Part shown: piece after piece, positions 27,096 to 37,646 of the stretch
Position numbering within the stretch: position 1 is the first letter of the stretch
Layout: every line of letters begins with the position of its first letter
Source of the DNA: Rikenella microfusus
GTDB lineage: Bacteria > Bacteroidota > Bacteroidia > Bacteroidales > Tenuifilaceae
Length of the DNA: 61,739 bases
Direction of reading: 5' to 3'
NCBI GenBank assembly: GCA_020722565.1
Contig: DYKO01000016.1
Span: forward strand, 1 to 61,739
Made by a program: the position numbers and the translations under genes
The notes under the pieces: generated by a model
Told to the model about the DNA's origin: nothing
Database searches by the model: none
What the model saw: the letters and a program-made list of their open reading frames with translations, nothing else

Positions 27096-30000
27096 ATGCA
27101 TAGAAAGAAAATATTCATAGAAGTTCTATTATCGGCATCAATAGCCATACTTCTGATTATGTCGGAAGTTGGGCTAAAAGAAATACCTTCGTTACAACCA
27201 ATCGTAGTTAAAAAAAATGCGATTGAGAATAAAATTGAAAAAAGGGTTAACCATACATCGTCCCATATATCAGCAGTATTAAAAGGATTAGATAAAACCT
27301 GTAACAAAGATGCGTTTGGATTCGCACTCGATTACCTCAATGCATTACCCAAGAACGAAAGGTTTGAATTATTAATATACTCAAACGATAGGCTCTGCTT
27401 TTGGTCATCTGACATCGATGTTAATTACAATTTTACCAAACAGGGCATAGCCAAAGTGGCCAAGATAAAAAGTTCGTACTATTTAATGTTCAGCCAAGAT
27501 GACAAAGTCAAAAATCTAAAGGCCCTCGCTTTTATTCATATTTCCGATGAATACCCTTACCAAAATAAGTACCTGATTAATAAATACGATGATTCGTTTA
27601 AGGAACTTACAGGATTCAGTATATCCGATAAAATTGAGTCGTACTGCATTCCTATTCGACCCAAAAATGTTAAACCGTTTTACCTAATTCCCTCAAATGA
27701 GTCAACAATACTAAAAAAAGGGTTGATACAGGGTTTCATTCGGTATATGGTAATTTTTCTTTTAGTTGTCCTAATCCTGTTTGTAGCAAATCGGCAATTT
27801 AACAAAAGATTTATAGGCGTAAAGCTTGTTATCGTTACACTACTGCTTCTGATTATCAGAGTAGCAATGCTAAAAAATTCATTTCCGGGACGGCTGCAAT
27901 TTAAAATATTTGAGCCTGAATTGTATGCGCACACCTGGTTTTATCCCTCGTTTGGCGATTTTATTATCAATTCAATTTTTATATCGGTTTTAGTTATTTT
28001 CTATTTTCGTAACCTTAAGTCTTTAAAATTACCAATCAGCACTTTAAAACACAAATTAGCAGCATCAGGTACGCTGCTTATAGTACTAACGTTTTACTTT
28101 ATCGCCCACTTTTCAATAGGTTCGCTCATTAATCATTCCACAATTCCACTTGGAACATCTAATATTTTCAATTTAAACATTTATTCTTTAGCGGCTTACA
28201 TTGCCATTGGATTGTGGTTGATTGTCCCCCTTTCATTGAACATACTATGGCTAAGAGTGTATGAGGAATCAGAAAATGCTCCCGCAATCAGATGGATAGT
28301 AGAAATTTGTTTTCTACTGGTAGCAATACTTTTTGTTGCATTCGATTTTTCAAAAATAGGATTACTGGGATTGTTATGGTGCTTAACCGTTTTCCTTTTA
28401 ATCAAATGGTTTTACTTTAAAAGCCTCCAGCCATTTGGTGTGAAAATTTTACTCATATGGGCTGCCATTACCTCCATTTACCTGACATTACACGTTTCAT
28501 TGAATATCGATCAAAAAGAAATTTCGGTAAGAAAGGTGCTTGCTGTAAGCTTGAGTAGCGAACGAGATCCCCTTGCCGAAACAATCCTGCCCAACATTTA
28601 CCAAACCCTTTTAACCGATACGTATGTCAGGAACTGCATTAGAGACATCAATACCAAGGATATTGAACTTTATGACTATTTACGATTCAACTACTTTAAG
28701 GATTACCTTAACCGTTACGATTTAAGAGCAACAGTATGTGTACCCAACTCTTTTATTGTAGATGAACAGGGAATTAAAGCCGATTGCAACTCCTTTTTTG
28801 AAGGTATGATATCAAATTACGGGGTTATTATTCCCAGTTCAAGGTTTTACTTTCTATCCACCCAATCGGGTTTTATAAGCTATTTGGGTATAATAAGCTA
28901 CCGATTTGATGATGAAATCCGTAACCTATATATAGAAATCGATAGTCGTCCGAGTTGGGAAATGTTGGGTTACCCTGAGCTGCTCATCGAAAGCAAAGGG
29001 AAAAAATTGCAGCTAAAAGAGTATTCATGGGCAAAGTACCATAACGGGCGGTTGGTTACCAAAAGCGGACCGTATGGGTACAGGCTTTTTGAAGCGTACG
29101 ACTCCATCCACCCGGGGGTTTATAAGATGTACAATGAGAATATGTACAGCCATCTTGCCTATAAATCGAATAACCAGGACCAAATAATCATTAGCCGTCC
29201 TCGACAGGAAACACTGAGTTCAACAGCATCATTTGCCTACAACCTGCTATTTTTACTGGTGTTACTAATAGTATTTTTACCCATACTGGGAATAAATTTT
29301 AATGTCCAACTATCAAGCCTAAAGTATAAAATTGGATGGGCAATGGTTTCAGTTATCATTCTTTCCATGATTTTTGTTGCCACCGCCACCATACACTATA
29401 GCATAAAAAATTTTGAAACCAGAAACCAGCAAAATCTTAGCGAAAAGTTACTATCGCTTCAATTTGAACTTGAACATGATATACCCTATTTAAACCAGAA
29501 AACCGAAAATATTCAGTATCTCAATGAGCGTCTTATAACCCTCTCAAACACCTTTTACACCGATATAAATATATACGATACCTTAGGAAACCTCTTATCC
29601 ACCTCGCGTTCCGAAATTTTTGATAAAGGGCTTATTGGCAAACGAATGAATCCTCGGGCTTGGCACGAGCTACATAACCTTCGAAATCCAAAATTTATAG
29701 GGACTGAAAGTATAGGAAAAATTTCATTTCTATCGGCATACGTTCCAATTATTAATTCAAAGGGTAATCCTGTGGTTTATTTGAATCTGCCGTACTTTAC
29801 CAGGCAAGAGGAACTCCGAAATGAGCTCTACAACATAATTGTAGCAATAATAAATATTTTTGCGCTACTGGCGCTGCTTTCCATATCGCTTGTAGTAGCT
29901 ATTACCTCGCAGCTTACGCGCCCCCTTGAAATGATACGCGAAAGCATGAGCCGTGTTAATATTAAAGGTAATAATGCCACCATTAACTATAAAGGGACCG

Positions 30001-30764
30001 ATGAGGTAGGGCAACTTATCTCAGAATATAACCGAATGGTTAAGGAACTGGCACGAAGCGCCGAGGAACTTGCCCAAAGCCAACGCGAAAGCGCATGGCG
30101 CGAAATGGCCAAGCAGATTGCCCATGAGGTAAAAAACCCGCTCACTCCAATGAAACTTAGCCTTCAGCACCTTGTAAAAGCCAAAAAAGAAGGATTACCC
30201 AACTGGGACGAGCGATTTGAACGTTTTGCACAATCGTTAACGGAACAAATAAATGCGCTAACAGTAATTGCCAACGAATTTTCTTCGTTTGCTAACCTAC
30301 CCTCAGCAAAACCCGAACCCATAAACCTTTTATCGATTATCAAAGATGTCATCACCATTTACTCGGGCTATAAACACATACTTATCGCCATGCACAACCA
30401 ATTAAATAGCGATCCTATCATCCTTGCAGATAAAGACCAAATCATCCGTGTTTTCAACAATCTTATTAAAAATGCGGTTCAGGCCATAGAACGAGGGAAA
30501 ACCGGCAAGATTGATATAGTGCTTTCCGATTCCGATAATTTTATAAAGGTTGATGTAACCGATAATGGAATGGGCATACCTCCCGGAGCAATTTCAAAAC
30601 TATTTACACCAAACTTTACCACTAAATCGGGAGGAACAGGGCTTGGGCTTGCTATTTCACGCGAAATAATTCTAAATTTTGGGGGAAATATCCGATTTAC
30701 CAGTAAGGAAAAACAAGGTACAACCTTTACTGTTGAACTTCCAAGGTATGAAAAACAAGAATAA
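27096..30764 (+). CDS. Large NtrY-like membrane histidine kinase
   Basis: The 1222-residue protein has one N-terminal helix, an extracytoplasmic domain to about residue 210, a bundle of about eight helices (215-460), a second extracytoplasmic domain (460-720), another helix, a dCache-like region (about 770-915), a last helix (915-945), HAMP (945-990), HisKA with AKQIAHEVKNPLTPMKLSL (His1010) and an HATPase with NLIKNAVQAI and GGTGLGLAI. The HEVKNPLTP box and HAMP order match NtrY-type kinases, which usually pair with NtrC-like regulators; one such regulator lies at 53815, though not adjacent. A GTTGC/GCAAC hairpin precedes the start. Confidence 0.85.
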   Translation: MHRKKIFIEVLLSASIAILLIMSEVGLKEIPSLQPIVVKKNAIENKIEKRVNHTSSHISAVLKGLDKTCNKDAFGFALDYLNALPKNERFELLIYSNDRLCFWSSDIDVNYNFTKQGIAKVAKIKSSYYLMFSQDDKVKNLKALAFIHISDEYPYQNKYLINKYDDSFKELTGFSISDKIESYCIPIRPKNVKPFYLIPSNESTILKKGLIQGFIRYMVIFLLVVLILFVANRQFNKRFIGVKLVIVTLLLLIIRVAMLKNSFPGRLQFKIFEPELYAHTWFYPSFGDFIINSIFISVLVIFYFRNLKSLKLPISTLKHKLAASGTLLIVLTFYFIAHFSIGSLINHSTIPLGTSNIFNLNIYSLAAYIAIGLWLIVPLSLNILWLRVYEESENAPAIRWIVEICFLLVAILFVAFDFSKIGLLGLLWCLTVFLLIKWFYFKSLQPFGVKILLIWAAITSIYLTLHVSLNIDQKEISVRKVLAVSLSSERDPLAETILPNIYQTLLTDTYVRNCIRDINTKDIELYDYLRFNYFKDYLNRYDLRATVCVPNSFIVDEQGIKADCNSFFEGMISNYGVIIPSSRFYFLSTQSGFISYLGIISYRFDDEIRNLYIEIDSRPSWEMLGYPELLIESKGKKLQLKEYSWAKYHNGRLVTKSGPYGYRLFEAYDSIHPGVYKMYNENMYSHLAYKSNNQDQIIISRPRQETLSSTASFAYNLLFLLVLLIVFLPILGINFNVQLSSLKYKIGWAMVSVIILSMIFVATATIHYSIKNFETRNQQNLSEKLLSLQFELEHDIPYLNQKTENIQYLNERLITLSNTFYTDINIYDTLGNLLSTSRSEIFDKGLIGKRMNPRAWHELHNLRNPKFIGTESIGKISFLSAYVPIINSKGNPVVYLNLPYFTRQEELRNELYNIIVAIINIFALLALLSISLVVAITSQLTRPLEMIRESMSRVNIKGNNATINYKGTDEVGQLISEYNRMVKELARSAEELAQSQRESAWREMAKQIAHEVKNPLTPMKLSLQHLVKAKKEGLPNWDERFERFAQSLTEQINALTVIANEFSSFANLPSAKPEPINLLSIIKDVITIYSGYKHILIAMHNQLNSDPIILADKDQIIRVFNNLIKNAVQAIERGKTGKIDIVLSDSDNFIKVDVTDNGMGIPPGAISKLFTPNFTTKSGGTGLGLAISREIILNFGGNIRFTSKEKQGTTFTVELPRYEKQE

Positions 30765-30807
30765 AACCTTGATATCTAAAACTATGGTGAAAAAAATTAC
30801 TCGTCCC

Positions 30808-32088
30808 CTATGCGTGTTTTAAAACAAACCTATTGAAAAGCAACAAACCCATAATGGTTAGCAATCCAATGCCACAAAACATAAGCCAAAATAAATCGGG
30901 CCGATTTAAATTAGTTATGAGCCTAACGTAGGAAAACGCCCCCAAAACGCTTCCTATAAAACTTCCAATTACCCCGTACAGAAACGAATAGCCCAAATAG
31001 AGCGCTTTTTTATCATCGGGGGCTATTAAACCGATATAGGAAATAAATTTGGGATGTGCGGTCATTTCGCCAAGCGAGAAGATTACCAAACCAGCAATGA
31101 AAGCCCATGCATAGCTGGAAAAAGCCAAAATACCCAAACCAATTGTTCCTAAAAAAATTCCAGATATCATGGTGGGTAGCGGCTTAAAGTCCTTTACCAC
31201 AGCCGAAACTACCAGTTGAAGCAAAATAATGGTTCCGGCATTAATAACCGTTACATGCTCAGCATCGAACTGCCAATTGGGATTTTGGATAAACAAACCT
31301 AAAAACGAGTTTACTGACTGGTTTACAGGGGTCATATCGATTTGCTCCTTTAAGAACCAGAGTACAGAATCGAACATCTGAAAATACATAACCCAGAAAC
31401 CGGAATAGATTACAATGGTTAGAATGAACTTGTAATCCTTAAGCACCAGCAACATATCTTTAAAAACCTGTATCAGTTTTTTTTGATTTTCCATCCGCGG
31501 GGGTTCCTTGTATATTAGCAAATTAAGTAGTAGCAGCCAACCGGTTCCCACCGATGCCATAATAAAGATGTAGTTCCAGCCCAGCGACTTCAAAAAAGGT
31601 ACCAGTATCAACGGGAATAGGAACGCCCCCAGATTAATCGACCAGTAGTATATTCCAAAACCAAGCGAAGAGTTGGATTCATCGGTGGTACGGGCAATGG
31701 TGCCCGAAATAATGGGTTTAAAAATGCCGGCTCCCACTGCCATTAATAGCAAGCTTAGAAACACTGTGGAATATGATGTGCTGAAACTGGTAAATAGGTA
31801 CCCAAGGCTCATCAATGCAAAAGCAAAGAAAAGCGACTTTCGGTAACCAAACCTATCGGCTAGCGCACCCGAAACAATGGGAAGTATGTAAAGCAGAGGC
31901 GTTATTACACTTTTGATTACCCCCACGCTTTCCTTTGAAAATCCCAATCCACCCTCACTTGTTGCCATTACAAGGTAAACCGAAAGCACCGACATTACGC
32001 CATAGTATGAACCTCGCTCAAAAAACTCCATGGCAATGGCAGTCCAAAAATTCTTACTAAATGAGCCAAATTCTTTTCCTTGTCTCAT
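30808..32088 (-). CDS. POT-type MFS transporter (oligopeptide-like)
   Basis: The 426-residue protein has about 12 helices and the N-terminal FFERGSYYGV motif, a variant of the ExxERFxYY motif of proton-coupled oligopeptide transporters. GALADRFGYRKSLF is the MFS signature loop. It is shorter than classic POT proteins. Substrate is probably small peptides or a related solute, which is inference. It converges on the kinase gene with 43 bp between stops. Confidence 0.78.
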   Translation of the reverse strand: MRQGKEFGSFSKNFWTAIAMEFFERGSYYGVMSVLSVYLVMATSEGGLGFSKESVGVIKSVITPLLYILPIVSGALADRFGYRKSLFFAFALMSLGYLFTSFSTSYSTVFLSLLLMAVGAGIFKPIISGTIARTTDESNSSLGFGIYYWSINLGAFLFPLILVPFLKSLGWNYIFIMASVGTGWLLLLNLLIYKEPPRMENQKKLIQVFKDMLLVLKDYKFILTIVIYSGFWVMYFQMFDSVLWFLKEQIDMTPVNQSVNSFLGLFIQNPNWQFDAEHVTVINAGTIILLQLVVSAVVKDFKPLPTMISGIFLGTIGLGILAFSSYAWAFIAGLVIFSLGEMTAHPKFISYIGLIAPDDKKALYLGYSFLYGVIGSFIGSVLGAFSYVRLITNLNRPDLFWLMFCGIGLLTIMGLLLFNRFVLKHA

Positions 32089-32164
32089 ATATCAGGGCAT
32101 TAAGTAAACGCTGCAATATGCAACTTTTTTTATTAACAATAATGATTTCTGTCAGTGATAAAAA

Positions 32165-32189
32165 AAGGGAAAAGTTCAAACTTTTCCCA
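32165..32189 (-). terminator. Terminator of the coiled-coil gene
   Basis: On the minus strand GGGAAAAG and CTTTTCCC arms around a short loop are followed by six T (plus strand A at 32161-32166). It begins 24 bp after the stop codon. Confidence 0.75.
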
Positions 32190-32212
32190 ACATTTGCAAA
32201 AAAATATAAGTT

Positions 32213-32743
32213 TTACTTGTTTTTAGCTGCCTTTTGATAGGCTTTTTCAGCCTCTTTTAGGGCTGCTTCGGCAGCCTTTTTCTCATCTTTGGCTTTCTTG
32301 AGGTTTTCTTCGCCCTTTGCTATCATCTTTTGTCCATTTTCGTAATTCTTAAGAGCGACTTTGTATTTATTGTTCCATTCCTTAACCTCTACCTTAAATT
32401 TTGTTTCTGCCTGTTTTATTTCGCTTTTTGCTGAGTTAACTTCATCTTTATCTCTCGATCTTAGCCGTTTTTCAAGTGGTTTTAATGCATTAAAATGAGC
32501 CTTTTCCATCTGTTTTTGTTCGACTTCCAGAGCACGCACCTCGTTGGCTGCTTCTTGCATTTTTTGTTTTCCCTCAGAAATCAGGCTATCTGCCGAAGCA
32601 ATTTTGGCTTCAGCCTTTTCAACCTTTGCGCGGGCTGCATTTACCTTATCTTCTAACTTTTGCAACTTGTCGTCCTGAGCGTAAGTAGCTGTATATAAAA
32701 ACAGGACAATGGCAAAACCAAAGAGTAGTGTAAATTTATTCAT
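32213..32743 (-). CDS. Exported coiled-coil protein
   Basis: The 176-residue product starts with a signal peptide (about 1-22, ending TATYAQ). The rest is almost entirely Lys, Glu, Ala and Gln with heptad spacing (repeats such as AEKAYQKAAKNK), a long alpha-helical coiled coil. No enzymatic motif. It is downstream of the caspase and LPP20-like genes on the same strand with a 106-bp gap and has its own terminator, so it may be a third member of that envelope cluster. Function unknown. Confidence 0.72.
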   Translation of the reverse strand: MNKFTLLFGFAIVLFLYTATYAQDDKLQKLEDKVNAARAKVEKAEAKIASADSLISEGKQKMQEAANEVRALEVEQKQMEKAHFNALKPLEKRLRSRDKDEVNSAKSEIKQAETKFKVEVKEWNNKYKVALKNYENGQKMIAKGEENLKKAKDEKKAAEAALKEAEKAYQKAAKNK

Positions 32744-32849
32744 GGTAGTTGTATTTTTCTAATTATAAATTTTTCACTTATTCAAAATACGAAATTGTTC
32801 CAATGGAGTTACAAAAAACAGGGCCAATTATCGCCCTATTTTTCAAAAG

Positions 32850-34829
32850 CTACTTCCGAACAAATATGAAATCGCCACCTTGATCGCCCGCATCCTTAAT
32901 ATCACCATACATAGGAGTTACAGGGCTGCTACTAATAACAACATTACGAATTGCAGCAAAAAGTTCTTCGGCCGTTAGGTAATCCTTTGTGTTGTTGTTA
33001 AGTCTGTCAACTAATTGTTCCAGGAAAACACTCCGATCAGGTACCTCGGTTAGATTTCCACTGGTCATAGCCTTACGGCTTGGGGCATCAAACGCTTTTT
33101 TAACGGTTTGCGAACCCTCCTCAAAAGCTTTTCTGGAGCGGAAAATGCTTCCACCAAAACAAGCATCGGCGATTATCAAGGTATGTTTTGATTTTATGGC
33201 AGCCACGTAGTCCTTTATTTGACTATTAGCCAACCAATTGGCAGTGCTATTAGCTTTAGAATCAATAGGGATCCAGTAGCCGAAATCGGTCGCCTTATCC
33301 CAGTAACCATGGCCAGCATAAAAAATTAACAAGTTATCGTTTTTGGTAACCTTACGGGTTAGCCAGTCCAAAGCATTTATCATCTGCTCACGAGTTGGGT
33401 TTTTAAGGAATATCATATTGTTAGGGTCAAATGAATACCTGTTTACCAGTACATTGTAAAGTTTAGTGGCATCGTTTATTGGATTATCCAATTTGGAAAT
33501 ACTGTTATCCTGATAGTCGTTGGCTCCCATAATCAATGCAAAGTAGCGGGGTGCTGCTTTGGGGGAATCAAAAATGAGATCAAGTTCTTCTGTATCGCCC
33601 TTTGCAGGTTTGCCTGAAGGCGTTGTGCGAAGCACAAAGAACTTTTTTTCAATGCTGTTCTGACGTAGGTCAACGGCCCTGATTACAATCTCGTTTTTAC
33701 CAATTTGCAGGGGGACCTTGGCCTCGAATATGCCACCGGCAGAAGGGTTAACGGACACGCCATTAATGGCGACCTCATAAATGCCACTATCGTCGGTTAC
33801 TTTTGCTTTTACAATTGTAAATTCGTCGGCAGTGGCGAGCTCCTCTCCTGTAGCCAATGAGCGCAGGCGCTTATCGTCCATACCTATGGACGACTGTGCA
33901 TATGGACGGCCACGCGTTGCCTCTTTGCCAACCAACGGAATATTAGCAGGAGTTACTAGCTCAATGGTGGGAGGCGTAGCATCGGCAACCTCAACCTTTT
34001 TAATCTCAAAATGGCTGGCAGGTGAAACTATTTGTAGCTTCTTGCTTTGCTCAATCCGCATGCCTGCGGTTTGAACCAAACTTATGGGTAAATCGCGGAA
34101 CTGAAGCTTTCCTATTTTTAGATCAATGCCATAGGTTTCATCGGTAATCAGCTCTATTCCCAAATCGAGGCGCATGGCACGATCAATATCGGCAGGTACA
34201 CGTTCAAAAACAAAACGGGCTTTAACTGTTTCGCCTTTTTTTAAGGTTCGCTGAGGTGTTGAGTAGCGCTCATTGCCCTCCACTTCAGCAATTTTCCCCC
34301 CTTGGGCATCGTACTTGCGCTTATTAAAATCGGTTATGGTAATGAGCCCGTTAATCATTTTCAGATCGCGGGGGGCTCCATTGTTGGTTATGGTAAGAAT
34401 AAGTTCAATGCTACCATCGGCCATTCTGTTCAGACTCTCAAGCCTGAATATCACATCTCTGAAATCATCCTGAAGGGGAACAATGCTTTTTGATGATCCT
34501 TCGAGTTTAAAAACAACATTTGCATCAAGTTCTTTTAAATCTTTTAGAACATCCCATACAATTATTTGGTTTTTCCCACCGGGGACGTTACTTCCTACAT
34601 TTCCCTTAACGCTTTTTATGGGCAGAAATGTTTTCCCAGCATCGAGCGAATAAAAAGGCGAAACATTAAACTGTTGACCAGCAACTTCACCTGAAATGGT
34701 GTACTCCAGAATAATTTTTTCACCTATCTGCTTAGGTGCCAGTTTTGAAAACTCCTGAGCACTAACCGGGGTAATAAATCCAATTACTCCAGACAGTAAA
34801 ATCAGGATAAATCGGTTGAATGATTTCAT
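32850..34829 (-). CDS. Exported caspase-family (C14) protease
   Basis: The 659-residue protein has a signal peptide (1-24, ending PVSAQ), a beta-rich region to about residue 440 with Ig-like modules (the KVTDDSGIYEVAINGVSV stretch resembles one), and a C-terminal caspase-like domain (about 450-659). The catalytic dyad is visible: His507 in FYAGHGYWD and Cys557 in IIADACFGGS. The start at 34829 is chosen for the signal peptide; the open frame upstream adds 16 residues without one. Bacterial caspase-like enzymes cut after basic or acidic residues; this one would act outside the cytoplasm. It follows the LPP20-like gene by 41 bp and is probably in its operon. Confidence 0.88.
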   Translation of the reverse strand: MKSFNRFILILLSGVIGFITPVSAQEFSKLAPKQIGEKIILEYTISGEVAGQQFNVSPFYSLDAGKTFLPIKSVKGNVGSNVPGGKNQIIVWDVLKDLKELDANVVFKLEGSSKSIVPLQDDFRDVIFRLESLNRMADGSIELILTITNNGAPRDLKMINGLITITDFNKRKYDAQGGKIAEVEGNERYSTPQRTLKKGETVKARFVFERVPADIDRAMRLDLGIELITDETYGIDLKIGKLQFRDLPISLVQTAGMRIEQSKKLQIVSPASHFEIKKVEVADATPPTIELVTPANIPLVGKEATRGRPYAQSSIGMDDKRLRSLATGEELATADEFTIVKAKVTDDSGIYEVAINGVSVNPSAGGIFEAKVPLQIGKNEIVIRAVDLRQNSIEKKFFVLRTTPSGKPAKGDTEELDLIFDSPKAAPRYFALIMGANDYQDNSISKLDNPINDATKLYNVLVNRYSFDPNNMIFLKNPTREQMINALDWLTRKVTKNDNLLIFYAGHGYWDKATDFGYWIPIDSKANSTANWLANSQIKDYVAAIKSKHTLIIADACFGGSIFRSRKAFEEGSQTVKKAFDAPSRKAMTSGNLTEVPDRSVFLEQLVDRLNNNTKDYLTAEELFAAIRNVVISSSPVTPMYGDIKDAGDQGGDFIFVRK

Positions 34830-34870
34830 GGCATAAAAATTTTGGGTTATACATTTTAATATCGGTTTGC

Positions 34871-35893
34871 TTACCACATACTATTCGATTGTCCTTCAAG
34901 ATTAATATCGAACTTCAATGTATCGTTAACAAATTTAATGCCGTTTATTTTTAAGTTCGATTCAAATGAAGCGATTTCGCGTGCCAGGCGATTTAAGCCT
35001 GATGAGTATTGCTGATCGATATTTTTAATACGAACACTGTAGGGCTGGGTATTAATCATAAGCGAGTAAAGAAACTGACGCACGGTAATGCTCCATAAAC
35101 CGCCATAAGAAACCAGCACCTGACTCCGATCAATGGCATCCGGCGAGGCATATGAATAAGGGAAAACAGGAAACTCTACCCAATTCCCACGGTATTTTGA
35201 TAGGATTAGAAATTTTTGTCCCTTTTCCCTATGGGTAAACTCTGCTCCTTCAAAGGTTTGATTGCTGTCTTGCCTATAGTTAACCATCTCATACTCTGCC
35301 TGGTTGTCTTCGGTACCATCAAAACTTGCAGAAACGTAAAAGATAGTGGCATTAGTAACCAAAGGGTATAGAGGTTCGTTCATTGCTTCTGATGGGGAAT
35401 ATTTAATTAGCACCACATACTCGTTGTAACGGGTAAAATGAGTGTCAACCACCGAGAACATATTATCTGCAACTTTTTGATTTGAGGTAAGCTTAAAGTA
35501 GCTGTCGAAGCGCTCATTTATAGTGGTATACTTTTGCACCTCACGGGCATCGGTATAAATATCTCTAAAATATTGAATCTTGCACCATTCCTGTAATAGA
35601 GCCAATGCTTTAGCTCTTAAAATAGCCTGTTCCTTGGCTTCAGCCCATTGCATATCGGGATCAGAGATTCCAATGGCAAAATATCCCGATACATGCGCTA
35701 CAGGATTGAAAAACCATGAGGGAAGCGTATCGGGGTAGTAGCTGAGATTCTTTGCATTCTTAAACTTGCCAAAAGGGTTACTGCTCTCACCCGATGTTTC
35801 TTTCTCAAAAATCTTTTCGAACCGCTGCTTATCCTGAGCATTAAGCTTAAAGATTAGTACCAAGGCTATTAACAATAATGCATAAATTCTCAT
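34871..35893 (-). CDS. Exported LPP20-like protein of unknown function
   Basis: The 340-residue product has a signal peptide (about 1-19, ending KLNAQ) and a region resembling LPP20/Lpp-related envelope proteins: PSWFFNP, GYFAIGISDPDMQWAEAKEQAILRA as family resemblance. No catalytic motif is evident. It is the first gene of the caspase cluster, so it may be the partner or substrate of the downstream caspase-like protease; that is inference from position only. Confidence 0.62.
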   Translation of the reverse strand: MRIYALLLIALVLIFKLNAQDKQRFEKIFEKETSGESSNPFGKFKNAKNLSYYPDTLPSWFFNPVAHVSGYFAIGISDPDMQWAEAKEQAILRAKALALLQEWCKIQYFRDIYTDAREVQKYTTINERFDSYFKLTSNQKVADNMFSVVDTHFTRYNEYVVLIKYSPSEAMNEPLYPLVTNATIFYVSASFDGTEDNQAEYEMVNYRQDSNQTFEGAEFTHREKGQKFLILSKYRGNWVEFPVFPYSYASPDAIDRSQVLVSYGGLWSITVRQFLYSLMINTQPYSVRIKNIDQQYSSGLNRLAREIASFESNLKINGIKFVNDTLKFDINLEGQSNSMW

Positions 35894-36095
35894 AAATGAA
35901 ATTTTTAAATAGATAAATTTACAAAATATTGCGTTGGGTTACTTAGTTTTTTTATTGATTTTTACGATAGATTTAAAAACTGCTGCCAACGTATTCAATA
36001 TGTTGATAACTTATTCTCCAGAATTCGGAATGAGTTGGCAAACACTTACTAATTTTAAAGTTCGATATTAACCATAAGATTACTATTACTGCACC

Positions 36096-37565
36096 ATGGA
36101 AATAATTCTTGCAGCAACTGCACTAGGTATTGGATTCCTATTGGCCTTTCTATTTTATAGAGCCAAAATATCAACATTAAAAGCAGATGAAGGAGGAGTA
36201 GCTCAGCTAACCGATAAAATTTCGTTGCTACGCACTGAGCTGGAGGTGGCAAACGACCGAAGTGCCCGGTCAAATCAAATAGTGGACCGACTTCAAAACC
36301 TTTTGAAGCAAAAAGAAGACGAAAGGGTTGTGCTAACATCGCGTATTTCGGCTCTTGAAACATCTCTGGAGAGTACATCAAAACTTTACGAAGAGCTGAA
36401 AAAGGAAATCACTGCACTTAAATCAGAGGCTACCAGCAAGCAAGAGCAACTGGAACAATCGCGGTTCAGGGTTGTTGAGTTGGAAAAGGAAAATACTTAC
36501 CTCAAGGAGTCGCTCGAAAAACAAAAAAAAGATCTCGAAGCCATTGGCGAGCAGTTCAGCAAGGAGTTTAAGCTATTAGCCGACCAAATATTAGAGGACA
36601 AATCACAACGATTTACCAAAATCAATATTGAAACCATCGACAGGCTGCTAAAACCACTGGATGAAAACATAAAGCAGTTCCAGAAACAGGTTCAGGAAGT
36701 TTATGAAAAGGAAAGCCGCGAGCGCTTTTCGTTGGGCGAAAAGGTTAAGGAGCTCAGCGAGCTTAACCGAACCATTAGCCAGGAAGCCAAAAACCTAACC
36801 GAAGCGCTAAAGGGTCAGGTTAAAACCCAAGGGAACTGGGGCGAAATGATACTTGAATCGATACTTTCAAAATCGGGTTTAGTTAAAGGGCGCGAATACA
36901 CCGTTCAGGAATCGCTCACCGATAGTGATGGCAAGCGGTTTCAACCCGATGTTATTATATCATATCCCGATAACCGCAAAGTAGTTATCGACTCAAAGGT
37001 ATCGCTTTTATCCTATGAGCGCTACTGTTCGGCAGCCACTCCAACCGAACAGCAAAAAGCCGCCGATGAACTCATTCTATCCATAAAGCGACATGTTGAT
37101 GGGCTATCGGCCAAAAGTTATGCTGAACTTACCAATTCGTTAGATTTTGTCATGATGTTCATACCCATTGAACCCGCGTTCATGTTGGCCATGGAGCACG
37201 ATCCATCCATTTGGAACTACGCCTACGAAAAAAGGGTTTTACTCATCAGCCCCACCAACCTGATTGCAGCGCTAAAACTTATATACGACCTTTGGCAGCG
37301 GGAGTACCGAAATCGTTATGCCGAAGAGATAGCCAAAAAGGGCGGATTACTTTACGATAAGTTTGTGGGCTTTCTGGAAAATTTTAAACAGATTGGAGAT
37401 AGCATTTCAAAGGCACAAAAAACCTACGAGTTGGCCCTTGGCCAACTAAAAGACGGACGTAGCAATATAATACAGCAAGCCCAACAGCTGAAAGACTTGG
37501 GAGCAAAAACCAAGAAAAGCATACCCGCTGATTTTACAGATACCAATTCCGAAAATGGGGAGTAA
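36096..37565 (+). CDS. rmuC: RmuC-family DNA recombination protein
   Basis: The 489-residue protein has one N-terminal membrane helix (about 3-23), a long coiled coil (30-230) and a restriction-endonuclease-like domain (about 245-440) with NWGEMILESIL, PDVIISYPDNRKVVIDSKVSL and FMPIEPAFMLAM. RmuC is thought to limit inversions at short inverted repeats. The D-x(n)-DxK-type nuclease residues are present. Monocistronic by position. Confidence 0.93.
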   Translation: MEIILAATALGIGFLLAFLFYRAKISTLKADEGGVAQLTDKISLLRTELEVANDRSARSNQIVDRLQNLLKQKEDERVVLTSRISALETSLESTSKLYEELKKEITALKSEATSKQEQLEQSRFRVVELEKENTYLKESLEKQKKDLEAIGEQFSKEFKLLADQILEDKSQRFTKINIETIDRLLKPLDENIKQFQKQVQEVYEKESRERFSLGEKVKELSELNRTISQEAKNLTEALKGQVKTQGNWGEMILESILSKSGLVKGREYTVQESLTDSDGKRFQPDVIISYPDNRKVVIDSKVSLLSYERYCSAATPTEQQKAADELILSIKRHVDGLSAKSYAELTNSLDFVMMFIPIEPAFMLAMEHDPSIWNYAYEKRVLLISPTNLIAALKLIYDLWQREYRNRYAEEIAKKGGLLYDKFVGFLENFKQIGDSISKAQKTYELALGQLKDGRSNIIQQAQQLKDLGAKTKKSIPADFTDTNSENGE

Positions 37566-37646
37566 CTCATAAACAAAATTTTAAAATATACGTAAATATT
37601 AAGGATAAAGGAAGTATTTTAGCCATTAATTAAACAGGACTACAAA

